From Pseudomonas anguilliseptica (GTDB taxonomy: Bacteria > Pseudomonadota > Gammaproteobacteria > Pseudomonadales > Pseudomonadaceae), in contig NZ_FNSC01000001.1 in assembly GCF_900105355.1 (NCBI RefSeq), forward strand, positions 2,666,001 to 2,730,000: a stretch of DNA of 64,000 nucleotides, read 5' to 3'. Of the stretch, positions 47,821 to 57,041 are shown piece by piece. The notes beneath the pieces were generated by a model. The model saw nothing but the letters and a program-made list of their open reading frames with translations. It ran no database searches and was not told the origin of the DNA. Positions within the stretch are counted from its first letter, which is position 1. Each line of letters begins with the position of its first letter. The translations under genes and the position numbers were made by a program.

Positions 47821-49038
47821 TTAAACAACAGCACCCAGCTGGAAGATAGGCAGGTACATGGCAATGATCAGGCCGCCGACAAGAACGCCAAGTACCGACA
47901 TAATCAGCGGCTCCATCAAGCTGGTCAGGCCATCTACCGCGTTATCAACTTCAGCCTCGTAATAGCTGGCGACTTTATCCAGCATCATATCCAGTGCCCC
48001 GGACTCTTCACCAATGGCGGTCATTTGGATGGCCATTGAGGGGAATACTCCGGTGCTGCGCATGGAGAAGTTCAGCTGCATACCGGCACTGACATCCTGC
48101 TTGATTTTATTCACCGCATTCTTGAACACGATATTGCCGGTGGCGCCAGCTACAGAGTCCAGCGCCTCCACCAGTGGTACGCCAGCTGCAAATGTGGTTG
48201 CCAGGGTGCGGGCGTAACGCGCAACGGAGGATTTGTAGATGATGTCACCTACAATCGGTGCTTTCAGTGCTGTTCGGTCGAGCCAGTTACGGAATTTCTC
48301 CGAACGCTTCTTGGTTTCAGCAAAAGCAAAGGCTGTGGCAAGCATGCCAATCAAGATGATGAACCACCACTTTTGCAGGGCCTGAGATATGCCGATTACA
48401 AACTGCGTAAATGCTGGGAGTTCAGCGCCAAAGTTGGCAAATACAGATTCAAATTGCGGCACTACTTTGATCAACAAAATAGCCGAAACAATGACCGCCA
48501 CCAGCACCACCGCAATGGGGTAGTTCATTGCTTTTTTGATTTTTGCTTTAAGCGCTTCGGTCTTTTCTTTGTAGGTCGCAACTCGGTCCAGCAGGTTTTC
48601 CAGGGCACCTGCTTGCTCCCCTGCATCCACCAGGTTGCAGAACAGGTCATCAAAGTATTCTGGACGAGTTCTGAGGGCAGCCGCAAAGCTATTACCAGCC
48701 GCAACGTGCTGTTTGATGTCATCAACCAGCTTGCGCATATTAGGGTTGTCTACGCCCTCGGCAATAATGTCAAAGGATTGTAACAGTGGTACGCCGGCCT
48801 TCATCATGGTGGCCATCTGCCGTGCAAACAGCGCGATGTCCATTGGTTTGATTTTTTTTCCGGCACTGAACAGTGAGGCAGATTTTTTGCGCACCTTGGT
48901 CGGGTTAATGCCCTGTTTGCGCAGTTGCGCCTTTACCAGTGCGGGGTTCTGGCCGCTAGCCTCGCCTTTTATTTTGGCACCTTGTTTATTGGTGCCCTCC
49001 CAGGCGAAGGTACTGGTTTTTAGTGCTTTAACGGCCAT
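47821..49038 (-). CDS. pilC: Type IV pilus inner-membrane platform protein PilC
   Basis: A 405-residue GspF-type protein. TFAWEGTNKQGAKIKGE opens it, then two homologous cytoplasmic domains with QMATMMKAGVPLLQSFDI and RTLATTFAAGVPLVEALD, and three hydrophobic segments. It couples PilB ATP hydrolysis to pilin insertion. Three bp separate it from pilB. Confidence 0.96.
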   Translation of the reverse strand: MAVKALKTSTFAWEGTNKQGAKIKGEASGQNPALVKAQLRKQGINPTKVRKKSASLFSAGKKIKPMDIALFARQMATMMKAGVPLLQSFDIIAEGVDNPNMRKLVDDIKQHVAAGNSFAAALRTRPEYFDDLFCNLVDAGEQAGALENLLDRVATYKEKTEALKAKIKKAMNYPIAVVLVAVIVSAILLIKVVPQFESVFANFGAELPAFTQFVIGISQALQKWWFIILIGMLATAFAFAETKKRSEKFRNWLDRTALKAPIVGDIIYKSSVARYARTLATTFAAGVPLVEALDSVAGATGNIVFKNAVNKIKQDVSAGMQLNFSMRSTGVFPSMAIQMTAIGEESGALDMMLDKVASYYEAEVDNAVDGLTSLMEPLIMSVLGVLVGGLIIAMYLPIFQLGAVV

Positions 49039-49041
49039 CGG

Positions 49042-50745
49042 TTAGTCCTTAGTCACGCGGTTCACTTCAGCGAGGCTGGTAACGCCTTGCATGGCCTTCA
49101 GCAGCGCTGAGGTACGCAGGTCATTAAAGCCGTCTTTGCGCATCTGGATGGAGATATCAATAGAGTTGCCTTCCTCCATGATAATCCGTTGCAGGGCTGG
49201 CGTGTTTTTAACCACTTCATAAATCCCAACACGGCCTTTGTAACCGCCATTGCAGTTTTCGCAGCCTGTAGGTTCATAAATCTTGAAGGTGTCGATTTTG
49301 TTTTCCGGGAAACCTTCCTCGAGTAGGGCCTCGCGGGGAACCTGTATTTCCTTTTTGCAGTTATTACAGAGTTTGCGCGCCAGACGCTGAGCAATAATCA
49401 GGTTGACCGACGTAGCAATATTGAACGACGGCACGCCCATATTGCGCAGGCGAGTCAGGGTTTCTGCTGCGCTATTGGTGTGCAGCGTGGACATCACCAT
49501 GTGGCCGGTTTGCGCTGCTTTGATAGCGATGGACGCGGTATCCAGGTCGCGAATCTCGCCGACCATGATGATGTCCGGGTCCTGACGCAGGAATGACTTC
49601 AGTGCGGCAGTAAAATCCATGCCCTGTTTGGGGTTTACGTTGACTTGGTTGATGCCTTCCAGATTGATTTCCACGGGGTCTTCAGCGGTGGAGATGTTTA
49701 CGTCAACGGTATTGAGGATATTCAGGCCTGTATAGAGAGAGACCGTTTTGCCAGAGCCGGTAGGGCCTGTCACCAGGATCATGCCCTGTGGCTGCTTCAG
49801 GGCGGACATATAGAGCTCTTTTTGCGACTCTTCATAACCGAGTGCGTCGATACCCATCTGCGCGCTGGAGGAGTCAAGAATCCGCATTACGATCTTTTCG
49901 CCCCACAGGGTTGGGCAGGTACTTACACGAAAGTCGATTGATTTGCTTTTAGATATGCGCATTTTGATGCGTCCATCCTGCGGCTTGCGGCGCTCGGAAA
50001 TATCCAGGCCTGCCATAACCTTCAATCGAGCAGAAATGCGTGGTGATAGCTGGATGGGCGGCCGAGCTATCTCATGCAGAATGCCGTCTGTGCGAAAGCG
50101 TACGCGATATGCCTTCTCGTAGGGCTCAAAGTGTAGGTCAGATGAGCCGCCTTTAATGGCATCCAGCAATATCTTATTGACAAAGCGTACTACTGGCGCG
50201 TCATCGGCAGCATTGCTGTCCCCGTTGTCCTGCGCATCGTCACTGACCGCTTCAACATCCAGGCCGTCGAGATCTATATCCCCTAGGTCGTCTATTCCGC
50301 TTGTGGTCGAGTCGAAGAATTTTTCGATAGCCTCACCAAGCTTGTCGTCTTCCACCAGGATGGCTTCGGTGTTCATTCCGGTGCTGAACTGGATGTCGGT
50401 GACAGCTTGGTGATTGGTGGGGTCGGAAACAGCGATAAATAGCTTGTTGCCGCGACGCCATAGCGGCAGCACGCGGTGTTGGCGCACCAGCTTTTCGGTT
50501 ACTAGATCCTTGGGTTGGCTTTCTTTGTCTATCGAATTCAGATCGACGAAGGATACGCCAAACTGCTCGGAGGCAAGCTCGGCAAGCACGCGACTTTTAA
50601 CCAGTTTGTTCTGCACCAGATAAGTGACCAGCGACAGTTTATTGCGCTGGGCCTGGCTCTGCGCCTGTTGAGCGGTTTTTTCATCCAGTAGTTCTGCCAG
50701 AACCATCTGGCGGGCAAGGCCGGTAAGGGACACACTATCGTTCAT
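49042..50745 (-). CDS. pilB: Type IV pilus extension ATPase PilB
   Basis: A 567-residue GspE-type hexameric ATPase. N-terminal MshEN-like domain (LVEDDKLGEAIEKFF), Walker A GPTGSGKT, Asp box TAEDPVEI, Walker B IMVGEIRD and a tetracysteine zinc site CNNCKKE...CENCNGG. Start ATG 50745 (MNDSVSLTGLARQM) agrees with the P. aeruginosa start; upstream in-frame starts reach into the pilA control region. MshEN-type N-domains of PilB can bind c-di-GMP in some species. Confidence 0.96.
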   Translation of the reverse strand: MNDSVSLTGLARQMVLAELLDEKTAQQAQSQAQRNKLSLVTYLVQNKLVKSRVLAELASEQFGVSFVDLNSIDKESQPKDLVTEKLVRQHRVLPLWRRGNKLFIAVSDPTNHQAVTDIQFSTGMNTEAILVEDDKLGEAIEKFFDSTTSGIDDLGDIDLDGLDVEAVSDDAQDNGDSNAADDAPVVRFVNKILLDAIKGGSSDLHFEPYEKAYRVRFRTDGILHEIARPPIQLSPRISARLKVMAGLDISERRKPQDGRIKMRISKSKSIDFRVSTCPTLWGEKIVMRILDSSSAQMGIDALGYEESQKELYMSALKQPQGMILVTGPTGSGKTVSLYTGLNILNTVDVNISTAEDPVEINLEGINQVNVNPKQGMDFTAALKSFLRQDPDIIMVGEIRDLDTASIAIKAAQTGHMVMSTLHTNSAAETLTRLRNMGVPSFNIATSVNLIIAQRLARKLCNNCKKEIQVPREALLEEGFPENKIDTFKIYEPTGCENCNGGYKGRVGIYEVVKNTPALQRIIMEEGNSIDISIQMRKDGFNDLRTSALLKAMQGVTSLAEVNRVTKD

Positions 50746-50903
50746 TGCAGGCTCCATAACAATCCTTGCCTTATAGCCTAGTTGATTGATGCGTGCCAAA
50801 CGCAAAGCTGGAGGGTGACAAAAAAAGGCGGTTAGTGCCGGCAGGGTGTGGCGGTGCTGCGTTATTGGCTTGCAGGGCTTGCCTAAAATAGCTGTTTAAG
50901 AAT

Positions 50904-50919
50904 TGGCACGAAGGGTGCA
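50904..50919 (+). promoter_or_regulatory. Sigma-54 promoter of pilA
   Basis: TGGCACGAAGGGTGCA, with GG (50905-50906) and GC (50917-50918) exactly 10 bp apart as needed for -24/-12 elements. It is 47 bp before the pilA start. Activation by PilR (29707-31044) is the expected regulation; PilR-binding sites further upstream are not identified. Confidence 0.88.
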
Positions 50920-50966
50920 TTGGGTTGGTGTAGGTCGCTGACCTGAACATAACTAGGAGATGCTAT

Positions 50967-51401
50967 ATGAAAGCTCAAATGCAAAAAGGCTTTACCCTGA
51001 TCGAATTGATGATTGTGGTTGCGATCATCGGTATTCTGGCGGCTGTTGCGCTGCCGGCTTATCAGGATTACACCAAACGTTCCCATGTCTCCGAGGGCTT
51101 GAGTCTGGCGTCTGGCGCAAAAACCACGGTTACTGAGTACTTTTCGTCTATCGGGGCTTTCCCTGACAGCAACACCTTGGCAGGCCTTGCCCCTGCGGGG
51201 TCCATTAACGGTAACGCAGTTACGTCGGTAGCAGTTGGTGCGAATGGTATGATCACTATCACCTACAATGCGAAGGTAGCAAGCGACAGTACCTTGGTTC
51301 TCAGTCCCTTCACTGCAGCGGGGTCGGTTAAGTGGACCTGTAAGGCCGGCGCCACTAACCCGGTTGATGCTAAGTTCCGTCCTTCGAACTGCCGCACCTA
51401 A
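50967..51401 (+). CDS. pilA: Type IV major pilin PilA
   Basis: A 144-residue type IVa prepilin. Leader MKAQMQKG is cut by PilD, followed by [20 protein letters not shown] with Glu5. The C-terminal disulfide loop lies between Cys125 and Cys142 (WTCKAG, SNCRT). The mature pilin is 136 residues and ends in Thr, not Ser as in TfpO-glycosylated P. aeruginosa group I pilins. RBS AGGAGA is 6 bp before ATG. It is transcribed alone, with a strong terminator. Confidence 0.95.
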   Translation: MKAQMQKGFTLIELMIVVAIIGILAAVALPAYQDYTKRSHVSEGLSLASGAKTTVTEYFSSIGAFPDSNTLAGLAPAGSINGNAVTSVAVGANGMITITYNAKVASDSTLVLSPFTAAGSVKWTCKAGATNPVDAKFRPSNCRT

Positions 51402-51416
51402 ATATCTTGTTTGCAT

Positions 51417-51444
51417 ACGCCCGCATTTTGCGGGCGTTTTTTTT
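51417..51444 (+). terminator. Terminator of pilA
   Basis: ACGCCCGC-ATTTT-GCGGGCGT followed by eight T. The next gene begins 12 bp later, so limited read-through could express the glycan genes with pilA. Confidence 0.93.
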
Positions 51445-51456
51445 GGTGCTAAGTAA

Positions 51457-53388
51457 ATGTCTAAAGAAGTGAGAGCTGTATTTTTTCTATATGCCATTAT
51501 GGCTCTGGCTTTCGCGTGCTATTTTCCGGGGGTGGCAGGCGGTTTTTTATTTGATGATTATCCGAATCTAGAAGCGATGGGGTATCTCGGTGGCGTAATT
51601 AACTGGGAAACCTTTCAGGCGTTTGTTTTTAGCGGCGAGTCCGGGCCTACGGGGCGTCCTATCGCATTGCTCAGCTTTCTGTTGGATGACAATACCTGGC
51701 CTAGCCAAGCCCCCTGGTTTAAGCAGACCAATCTTCTGATTCATATTCTGTGTGGTCTGCTGCTGTGCTGGGCCGCCTTATTGCTCGTGCGCAACCTTAA
51801 AAGCGTCAGTGAAAGTCAGGCGCAATGGGTTGCTGCGTTGGCCTGTGCTCTTTGGCTGCTGCACCCCTACATGGTATCTACAACGCTATATGTGGTGCAG
51901 CGTATGGCGCAACTGGCGACGCTGTTTTGTCTGGCCGGGATTGTTCTGTATCTCTATGGCCGACTGCAGTTGGCCATGCGCCCGCGACGCGCATATATAC
52001 TCATGAGTTTGGGCCTGGCGGCTGGAACCTTGCTGGCTACCTTCAGTAAGGAGAACGGTGCGCTGCTGCCGTTGCTGGTGCTGGTGATCGAGTACTGCCT
52101 GCCGAAAGAAGGTAGGCCTGCGTGGCAGTGGCGCGCCCTGTTTCTCTGGTTGCCCTCGCTGGCTATTTTTGCGCTGCTAGCCTGTGTTATCGATTTTTCG
52201 GATAACCCCTGGCCCAATCGAAATTTTAATCAAATTCAGCGGCTGCTGACAGAGTCTCGAATTGTCTGCGAATACCTACTGCACCTGTTCGTACCGAGAA
52301 TTGAAGGCAATGGTCTTTATCAGGATGGCTATGTCATTTCCAAGGGCTTGTTTGAGCCGGCTAGCACTTTCTCTGCCATTGCATTTCTTGTAGCTCTGCT
52401 GGCTTTTGCTTTTGCTGTTGGTAAAAAGGCGCCGTTGATTAGTCTGGGTGTACTGTTCTTCTTTGCCTCCCACTTGATGGAGTCCACCGTCGTCGGGCTT
52501 GAACTGTACTTCGAGCATCGCAACTATCTGGCATCGCTGTTCCTGTTTCTGCCGCTGGCCTACTACTGCGTCATCTACAGTAGTCGTTTCAAGCTGTTGC
52601 CGGCGCTGGCCGTTGCTGTGCTGGGTATTCTCGCCTCTATGAGTTGGTTGCGTGCATCGCTATGGAGTGATAACGACAAGTTGGAGCTGTATTGGGTGCA
52701 GTCCGCTACCAACTCGCCACGAGCCATCAACTCGGTGGCCGCCTATTACATGAATAATGGTGACTATGAAAAGGCCAATGGCTATGTGCTGGCAGCGAGC
52801 GGACGTTTGCCGCATAGCTCGCTGCTGACTGCTCGCCTGCTGTTGCAGAAGGTCTGGGTAGGGCAGGCCAGTGAGCAGGATTTTATCCAGGCAGGCGAAC
52901 GCCTCAAATCGCAGGAGTTCGATGCGCAAACGGTGGCTGGCATACGTATTCTAGTAGAGCGTGTGACGGGTGAAAGTGCCGCAAGCTATCCTCTCGACTA
53001 TGCTCGCTATAGCCTGGCGTTGTTGGATGCGATGGCAAGCAGCCCGGTGTACGGCCAGTTCCCGCTGTTTATGCGCCTGGAAGCCTACCTGCGTGCTCAG
53101 CTATACCTGCGCATTGGTGATGCTGCACAAGCTTATGGGTATTACAGTCAGGCAATCAGCCGCTATCAGGAGATTGACGCTGCGCTTGCCATGGTGGCGG
53201 AAATGGCGGAAGGCGGATATCCAGAGATGGCGCTAGCGTTGCTGGAGCAGGCTACTCAAGTGCTTGCACATCAAGATTCGCGCAAACTAAAGCGCTCGCG
53301 GATGTCCTACGAGCAGGATATAACCTATCTGAAAGGTGCCTTGAGAGAGGCAATAAAGACCAAAAAAACTCCCACGGAAGCTCCATGA
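51457..53388 (+). CDS. GT-C-like polytopic membrane protein with TPR-like tail; candidate pilin glycosyltransferase
   Basis: A 643-residue protein. About ten hydrophobic segments lie in residues 5-400. The first periplasmic loop has an Asp pair in GGFLFDDYPNLEA (D33-D34), where GT-C enzymes place a catalytic acidic motif. HLMESTVV and YFEHRNYLAS are conserved-looking motifs before a soluble C-terminal part (about 415-643) of paired helices (NSVAAYYMNNGDYEKANGYV, AQLYLRIGDAAQAYGYYSQA) that resemble TPRs. The layout recalls TMTC-type mannosyltransferases. Start ATG 51457 directly follows the pilA terminator; its stop overlaps the next gene (ATGA). Transfer of glycan to PilA is inferred from location only. 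Confidence 0.6.
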   Translation: MSKEVRAVFFLYAIMALAFACYFPGVAGGFLFDDYPNLEAMGYLGGVINWETFQAFVFSGESGPTGRPIALLSFLLDDNTWPSQAPWFKQTNLLIHILCGLLLCWAALLLVRNLKSVSESQAQWVAALACALWLLHPYMVSTTLYVVQRMAQLATLFCLAGIVLYLYGRLQLAMRPRRAYILMSLGLAAGTLLATFSKENGALLPLLVLVIEYCLPKEGRPAWQWRALFLWLPSLAIFALLACVIDFSDNPWPNRNFNQIQRLLTESRIVCEYLLHLFVPRIEGNGLYQDGYVISKGLFEPASTFSAIAFLVALLAFAFAVGKKAPLISLGVLFFFASHLMESTVVGLELYFEHRNYLASLFLFLPLAYYCVIYSSRFKLLPALAVAVLGILASMSWLRASLWSDNDKLELYWVQSATNSPRAINSVAAYYMNNGDYEKANGYVLAASGRLPHSSLLTARLLLQKVWVGQASEQDFIQAGERLKSQEFDAQTVAGIRILVERVTGESAASYPLDYARYSLALLDAMASSPVYGQFPLFMRLEAYLRAQLYLRIGDAAQAYGYYSQAISRYQEIDAALAMVAEMAEGGYPEMALALLEQATQVLAHQDSRKLKRSRMSYEQDITYLKGALREAIKTKKTPTEAP

Positions 53389-54233
53389 CGATCAGCATCA
53401 TCCTCCCCGCCAAGAACGAATCTGCCGCCATTGGTGCAACAGTTGCCGGCATCCGCCAGCATTACCCTGACGCCGAGGTAATTGTGGTCAATGATGGCTC
53501 CACGGACAGCACGGCAGCGGTTGCCGAAGCAGCCGGGGCCAGGGTGGTGCATCACTCCTACAGCAAAGGCAATGGTGCGGCGATTAAAAGTGGCGCGCGC
53601 GCCGCCAGTGGCGAGATCATCGTGTTTATGGATGCAGACGGTCAGCATGATCCGGCGGATATTCCCCGCCTGTTAGCGTTGATCGAGCAGGGGCACGACA
53701 TGGTCGTGGGGGCGCGCCAGAAAGGTTCGCAAGCCAGTGTGGGGCGCGGGCTGGCCAACGGCTTGTACAACCGTTTGGCGAGCTGGATGACGGGGCATCG
53801 GGTAGAGGACCTGACTTCCGGTTTCCGTGCTGTACGGGCGGATAAATTCCGCGAGTTTCTTTATCTGTTACCCAACGGTTTTTCCTACCCCACCACCAGT
53901 ACCATGGCCTTTTTTCGTGCGGGCTATTCGGTGGCCTATGTTCCGATTCACGCGGCCCAGCGTATCGGTAACAGCCATATCCGCCTGCTGCGCGACGGTT
54001 CGCGCTTTTTGCTCATCATCTTTAAGATCGGCACCTTATATTCACCGTTGAAAATATTTGCGCCGGTGGCTTTGATCATGTTCATGCTGGCCTCAGGTTG
54101 GTATGGCTATACGCTGTACAGCTTTGGTCGCTTCACCAATATGAGTGCCTTGCTTTACAGCGGGGCGGTGATGGTGTTCTTGATGGGGCTGATCTCGGAG
54201 CAGATCACTGCTCTGATGTACAAGGGGGAGTGA
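53385..54233 (+). CDS. Family 2 glycosyltransferase, polyprenyl-phosphate sugar (DPM1/DpgS-like)
   Basis: A 282-residue GT2 enzyme: ISIILPAKNESAAIGATV, VVNDGSTDSTAAVAEAAG and MDADGQHDPADIPRL (DxD-type metal site), then LTSGFRAVRADKFREFL. Two C-terminal hydrophobic segments (FAPVALIMFMLASGWYGY, GAVMVFLMGLISEQITAL) anchor it. This layout makes polyprenyl-phosphate-linked sugars used by GT-C transferases, which fits its upstream neighbour, with which it overlaps 4 bp (ATGA). Confidence 0.75.
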   Translation: MTISIILPAKNESAAIGATVAGIRQHYPDAEVIVVNDGSTDSTAAVAEAAGARVVHHSYSKGNGAAIKSGARAASGEIIVFMDADGQHDPADIPRLLALIEQGHDMVVGARQKGSQASVGRGLANGLYNRLASWMTGHRVEDLTSGFRAVRADKFREFLYLLPNGFSYPTTSTMAFFRAGYSVAYVPIHAAQRIGNSHIRLLRDGSRFLLIIFKIGTLYSPLKIFAPVALIMFMLASGWYGYTLYSFGRFTNMSALLYSGAVMVFLMGLISEQITALMYKGE

Positions 54234-55404
54234 ATGGGCAGCAAAAAAATCATGGGAGAGGCTGATCTGACAATTCACGGTGCGCCGCCTGCATTTTTGC
54301 AACCGCTACATGTTGGTCAGCCAAATATCATGAACCGCGATAAGTTTCTGGCGGGCGTCACCCGTGCGCTGGACAATCGCTGGCTGACCAACAACGGCCC
54401 ATTGGTGCAGGAGTTTGAGCAACGTGTTGCCGATAAATTGGGTGTCAAGCACTGCGTTGCCATGTGTAATGGAACCATTGCGCTGGAAATCGCCATCCGC
54501 GCTTTGGGTCTGGCGGGTGAGGTTATTGTGCCTTCTTGGACCTTTGTTGCTACCGCGCATGCGCTGTATTGGCAAGGCATCACTCCTATCTTTGCCGATA
54601 TTGACCCTGCGACGCACAACCTTGATCCTGTCGCTGTACGCCGCATGATTACGCCGCGTACCAGTGGCATCATTGGCGTGCATGTCTGGGGGCGCGCCGC
54701 GCCGGTGGACGAGTTGCAGGCCATTGCTGATGAGCACGGACTAAAGCTGATGTTCGATGCAGCACACGCCTTTGGCAGCAGTTATCAGGGGCAGGGCATC
54801 GGCCAGTTTGGTGCTTGCGAGGTATTCAGCTTTCACGCCACCAAATCGTTCAATGCGATGGAGGGGGGGCGCCGTTACCACCAATGACGACGAACTGGCC
54901 GAAGCGATGCGCTTGATGCGCAACTTTGGCTTCAAGGGCTACGACAACGTCATCCATCCCGGGACTAACGGTAAGATGATCGAAGTGTGTGCGGCGATGG
55001 GGCTGGCGAACTTGGATGGGTTTGATGAGCTGGTGGAGACCAACCGCCGCAACCATGATGCCTACAATCAAGCGTTGGCTGACATTCCCGGCATCAAAGT
55101 ACTGAGTTATGACTCTGGTGAGCGCAATAGCTATCACTATGTGGTTGTGGAAGTGGGCATCGATTGCCCGGTGTGCCGCGATGATCTCATCGCGACGCTG
55201 CAAGCCGAAAACATTTTGGCGCGCAGATATTTCTGGCCCGGTTGCCATCTGATGCAGCCGTATCGAGATTTGTTCCCGCACGCAGGACTTGTGCTTCCGC
55301 AGACGATGGCGGAGCAGGTAATGGTGTTGCCAGCAGGCGCAAGCATTACTTTCCAACAAATTCAAACCGTGTGCGATGTTATTCGCAGCAAAGTTTCCTT
55401 ATGA
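54234..55404 (+). pseudogene. DegT/DnrJ/EryC1 sugar aminotransferase, split by a G7-tract frameshift
   Basis: Frame 1 (MGSKKIMGEADLTIHGAP) carries CNGTIALEIAIRALGL, VPSWTFVATAHALYW and the PLP-lysine context FHATKSFNAMEGG, then derails at GGGGGGG (54863-54869) and stops at 54887. The next frame continues with AVTTNDDELAEAMRLMRNFG to the stop at 55404. With G6 the protein is 389 residues, the normal length. PLP-dependent amination of a nucleotide 4-keto- or 3-keto-sugar is expected, as in VioA, FdtB or similar. The neighbouring acyltransferase would then N-acylate the product. ATG 54252 is an alternative start. Confidence 0.75.
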
Positions 55405-55570
55405 AATGCCTCGTGACCGCCATGGCTCGATGTCAGCGGAGGTTGTCATCACCCGCTTGGCGCTTTTGCCTTGCGTGGACTGAATTGAGCAGTCTTGCGA
55501 CATTTTTCAGGAGCTACGCTTTAGTCGGTTGATGTTCATGAAGTATTTATAATTCGGGGGCTTTAGGTGT
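55405..55570. other. Gap between aminotransferase and acyltransferase
   Basis: 166 bp. A 44-codon frame starting ATGA-coupled at 55401 (MKCLVTAMARC, stop near 55535) has no recognisable domain, so no gene is called. Sequence near 55530-55570 is AT-rich and may contain a promoter. Confidence 0.3.
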
Positions 55571-56176
55571 ATGAACAACAATCCTTTCGATCCCGGTTAT
55601 TACACCAGCGACCAACTCGTAAACATCGGTTTCAAAACCGTTGGAGTAAACGTTAGAATTGCCAAAAACTGCACGATCATTGGGTTGGAAAACATTGAGT
55701 TTGGCGACAATGTTCGTATAGACGGGCATTGCACCATCATTGCCGCTGGAAGTGGTTTCGCAAAAATCGGTTCATTTGTTCACATTGCAGGATATTGTGG
55801 TATTTATGCCGGAAGTGGTGTCGTGCTCGAAGATTTTTCAGGCTTGTCTGCTGGTGTGAAAATATATACTGGCACTGATGATTATTCAGGCCGAACTCTA
55901 ACAAATCCAACTGTGCCAGCGAAATACACAGGTGTGACGTCTGGCCTAGTAACGCTCCGTAGGCATGTGATTGTAGGTGCTGGTACCGTTATCTTGCCTC
56001 GCGTAACCGCCAACGAAGGAGCATCCGTTGGGGCTCTTTCCTTAGTAACAAAAGATTTGGAATCCTGGTCAATATATTCAGGTACGCCCGCGCGAAAGTT
56101 ACGTGATCGCTCCAGGGATTTACTGGAGCTAGAGCGGGAACTCCTTGCAGAAGTGAGCCTTGGCAACACGAAATGA
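55571..56176 (+). CDS. Left-handed beta-helix (hexapeptide) acyltransferase
   Basis: A 201-residue protein with the hexapeptide-repeat pattern from about residue 25 to 160: IGLENIEFGDNVRIDGHC, IGSFVHIAGYCGIYAG, LRRHVIVGAGTVILPRV and GASVGALSLVTKDLE, ending in the family's IYSGTPARKLRDRS. It resembles N-acetyltransferases acting on amino-sugar nucleotides (FdtC, VioB type) as well as maltose-type acetyltransferases. Pairing with the aminotransferase suggests dTDP- or UDP-dideoxy-aminosugar N-acylation. The sequence is less GC-rich than surrounding genes. Confidence 0.78.
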   Translation: MNNNPFDPGYYTSDQLVNIGFKTVGVNVRIAKNCTIIGLENIEFGDNVRIDGHCTIIAAGSGFAKIGSFVHIAGYCGIYAGSGVVLEDFSGLSAGVKIYTGTDDYSGRTLTNPTVPAKYTGVTSGLVTLRRHVIVGAGTVILPRVTANEGASVGALSLVTKDLESWSIYSGTPARKLRDRSRDLLELERELLAEVSLGNTK

Positions 56177-57036
56177 CTGGGTTAGCTTCAGGCATTTTTC
56201 AATTTAGATGCTCCCTGCAATTTTTGATCATATTCAATTTTATTATGCGCAATTTCCAACGATCCCTGTTTTTTCCGACAGCAAAGCGTGTATTTGGATA
56301 CGCGCGTGCGCTCATGCGGCTTTCTCCTGGCTATTGCAACGTCTGTGATAGACGCGTGCCGGGCTTCTTGCCGTACAGGATCGGTGCGGCTTCGCTGTCC
56401 CCCATCCTGAGATATCTGGATTTGGTAGGCTCCGATCTGGAGCGCTTCAGGTGCCCGCATTGCGGCTCCACTGACCGCGAACGCCACCTGCTGGCCTACA
56501 TGCAACGCACTGGCTTGTTAGAGCTGGCGGGCAAGCGCGTGCTCCATTTCGCTCCGGAAAAGAATTTGCGCCTGCGTATCAAGGCCGCCGGGCCAGTTGA
56601 ATACGTCCAGGGCGATCTGTTTCCTAGGGATGCCCAGATCACGCGCGTGGACATCACCATGATGCAGTTCCCTGATGAACACTTTGATCTGCTCATCGCA
56701 AATCACGTGCTGGAGCATGTACCGGACGACATCACCGCATTGCGTGAAATCGTGCGTGTCCTCAAGCCTGGCGGACACGCCATTCTGCAAACACCATATG
56801 CAGCGAAGCTTGAGCGCAGCCTCGCTCTCCCTCATATCAGTTCGGATGCCGCCCGCCTGGCTCTGTATGGGCAGGAGGATCATGTGCGCCTCTATGGAGC
56901 AGATATTTTTGAACGCATCATATATGCCGGCCTTTTGTCCCGCGTACAAGTTCATGGAGACCTGTTGGCAGACATGGATCCGCATCGCCACGGCATGAAC
57001 CCGCGCGAGCCGTTCATGCGCTGGGTCAAGCCCTGA
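56173..57036 (+). CDS. Class I SAM-dependent methyltransferase with zinc ribbon
   Basis: A 287-residue protein if ATG 56173 (overlapping the previous stop, ATGA) is used, or 263 if ATG 56245 (MRNFQRSLFF). A CxxC pair in CNVCDRR and a second in CPHCGSTDRERH suggest a zinc ribbon. The methyltransferase core has ALKRVLHFAPE-like VLHFAPEKNLRLRI, FPDEHFDLLIANHVLEHVPDD and LREIVRVLKPGG. It could methylate a sugar in the glycan or the N-acyl group. The substrate is unknown. Confidence 0.72.
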   Translation: MTGLASGIFQFRCSLQFLIIFNFIMRNFQRSLFFPTAKRVFGYARALMRLSPGYCNVCDRRVPGFLPYRIGAASLSPILRYLDLVGSDLERFRCPHCGSTDRERHLLAYMQRTGLLELAGKRVLHFAPEKNLRLRIKAAGPVEYVQGDLFPRDAQITRVDITMMQFPDEHFDLLIANHVLEHVPDDITALREIVRVLKPGGHAILQTPYAAKLERSLALPHISSDAARLALYGQEDHVRLYGADIFERIIYAGLLSRVQVHGDLLADMDPHRHGMNPREPFMRWVKP

Positions 57037-57041
57037 TCCGC

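Noticed and set aside
55401..55535. 44-residue frame coupled (ATGA) to the aminotransferase
   Set aside because: No recognisable domain and atypical composition; more likely a chance frame in a spacer.
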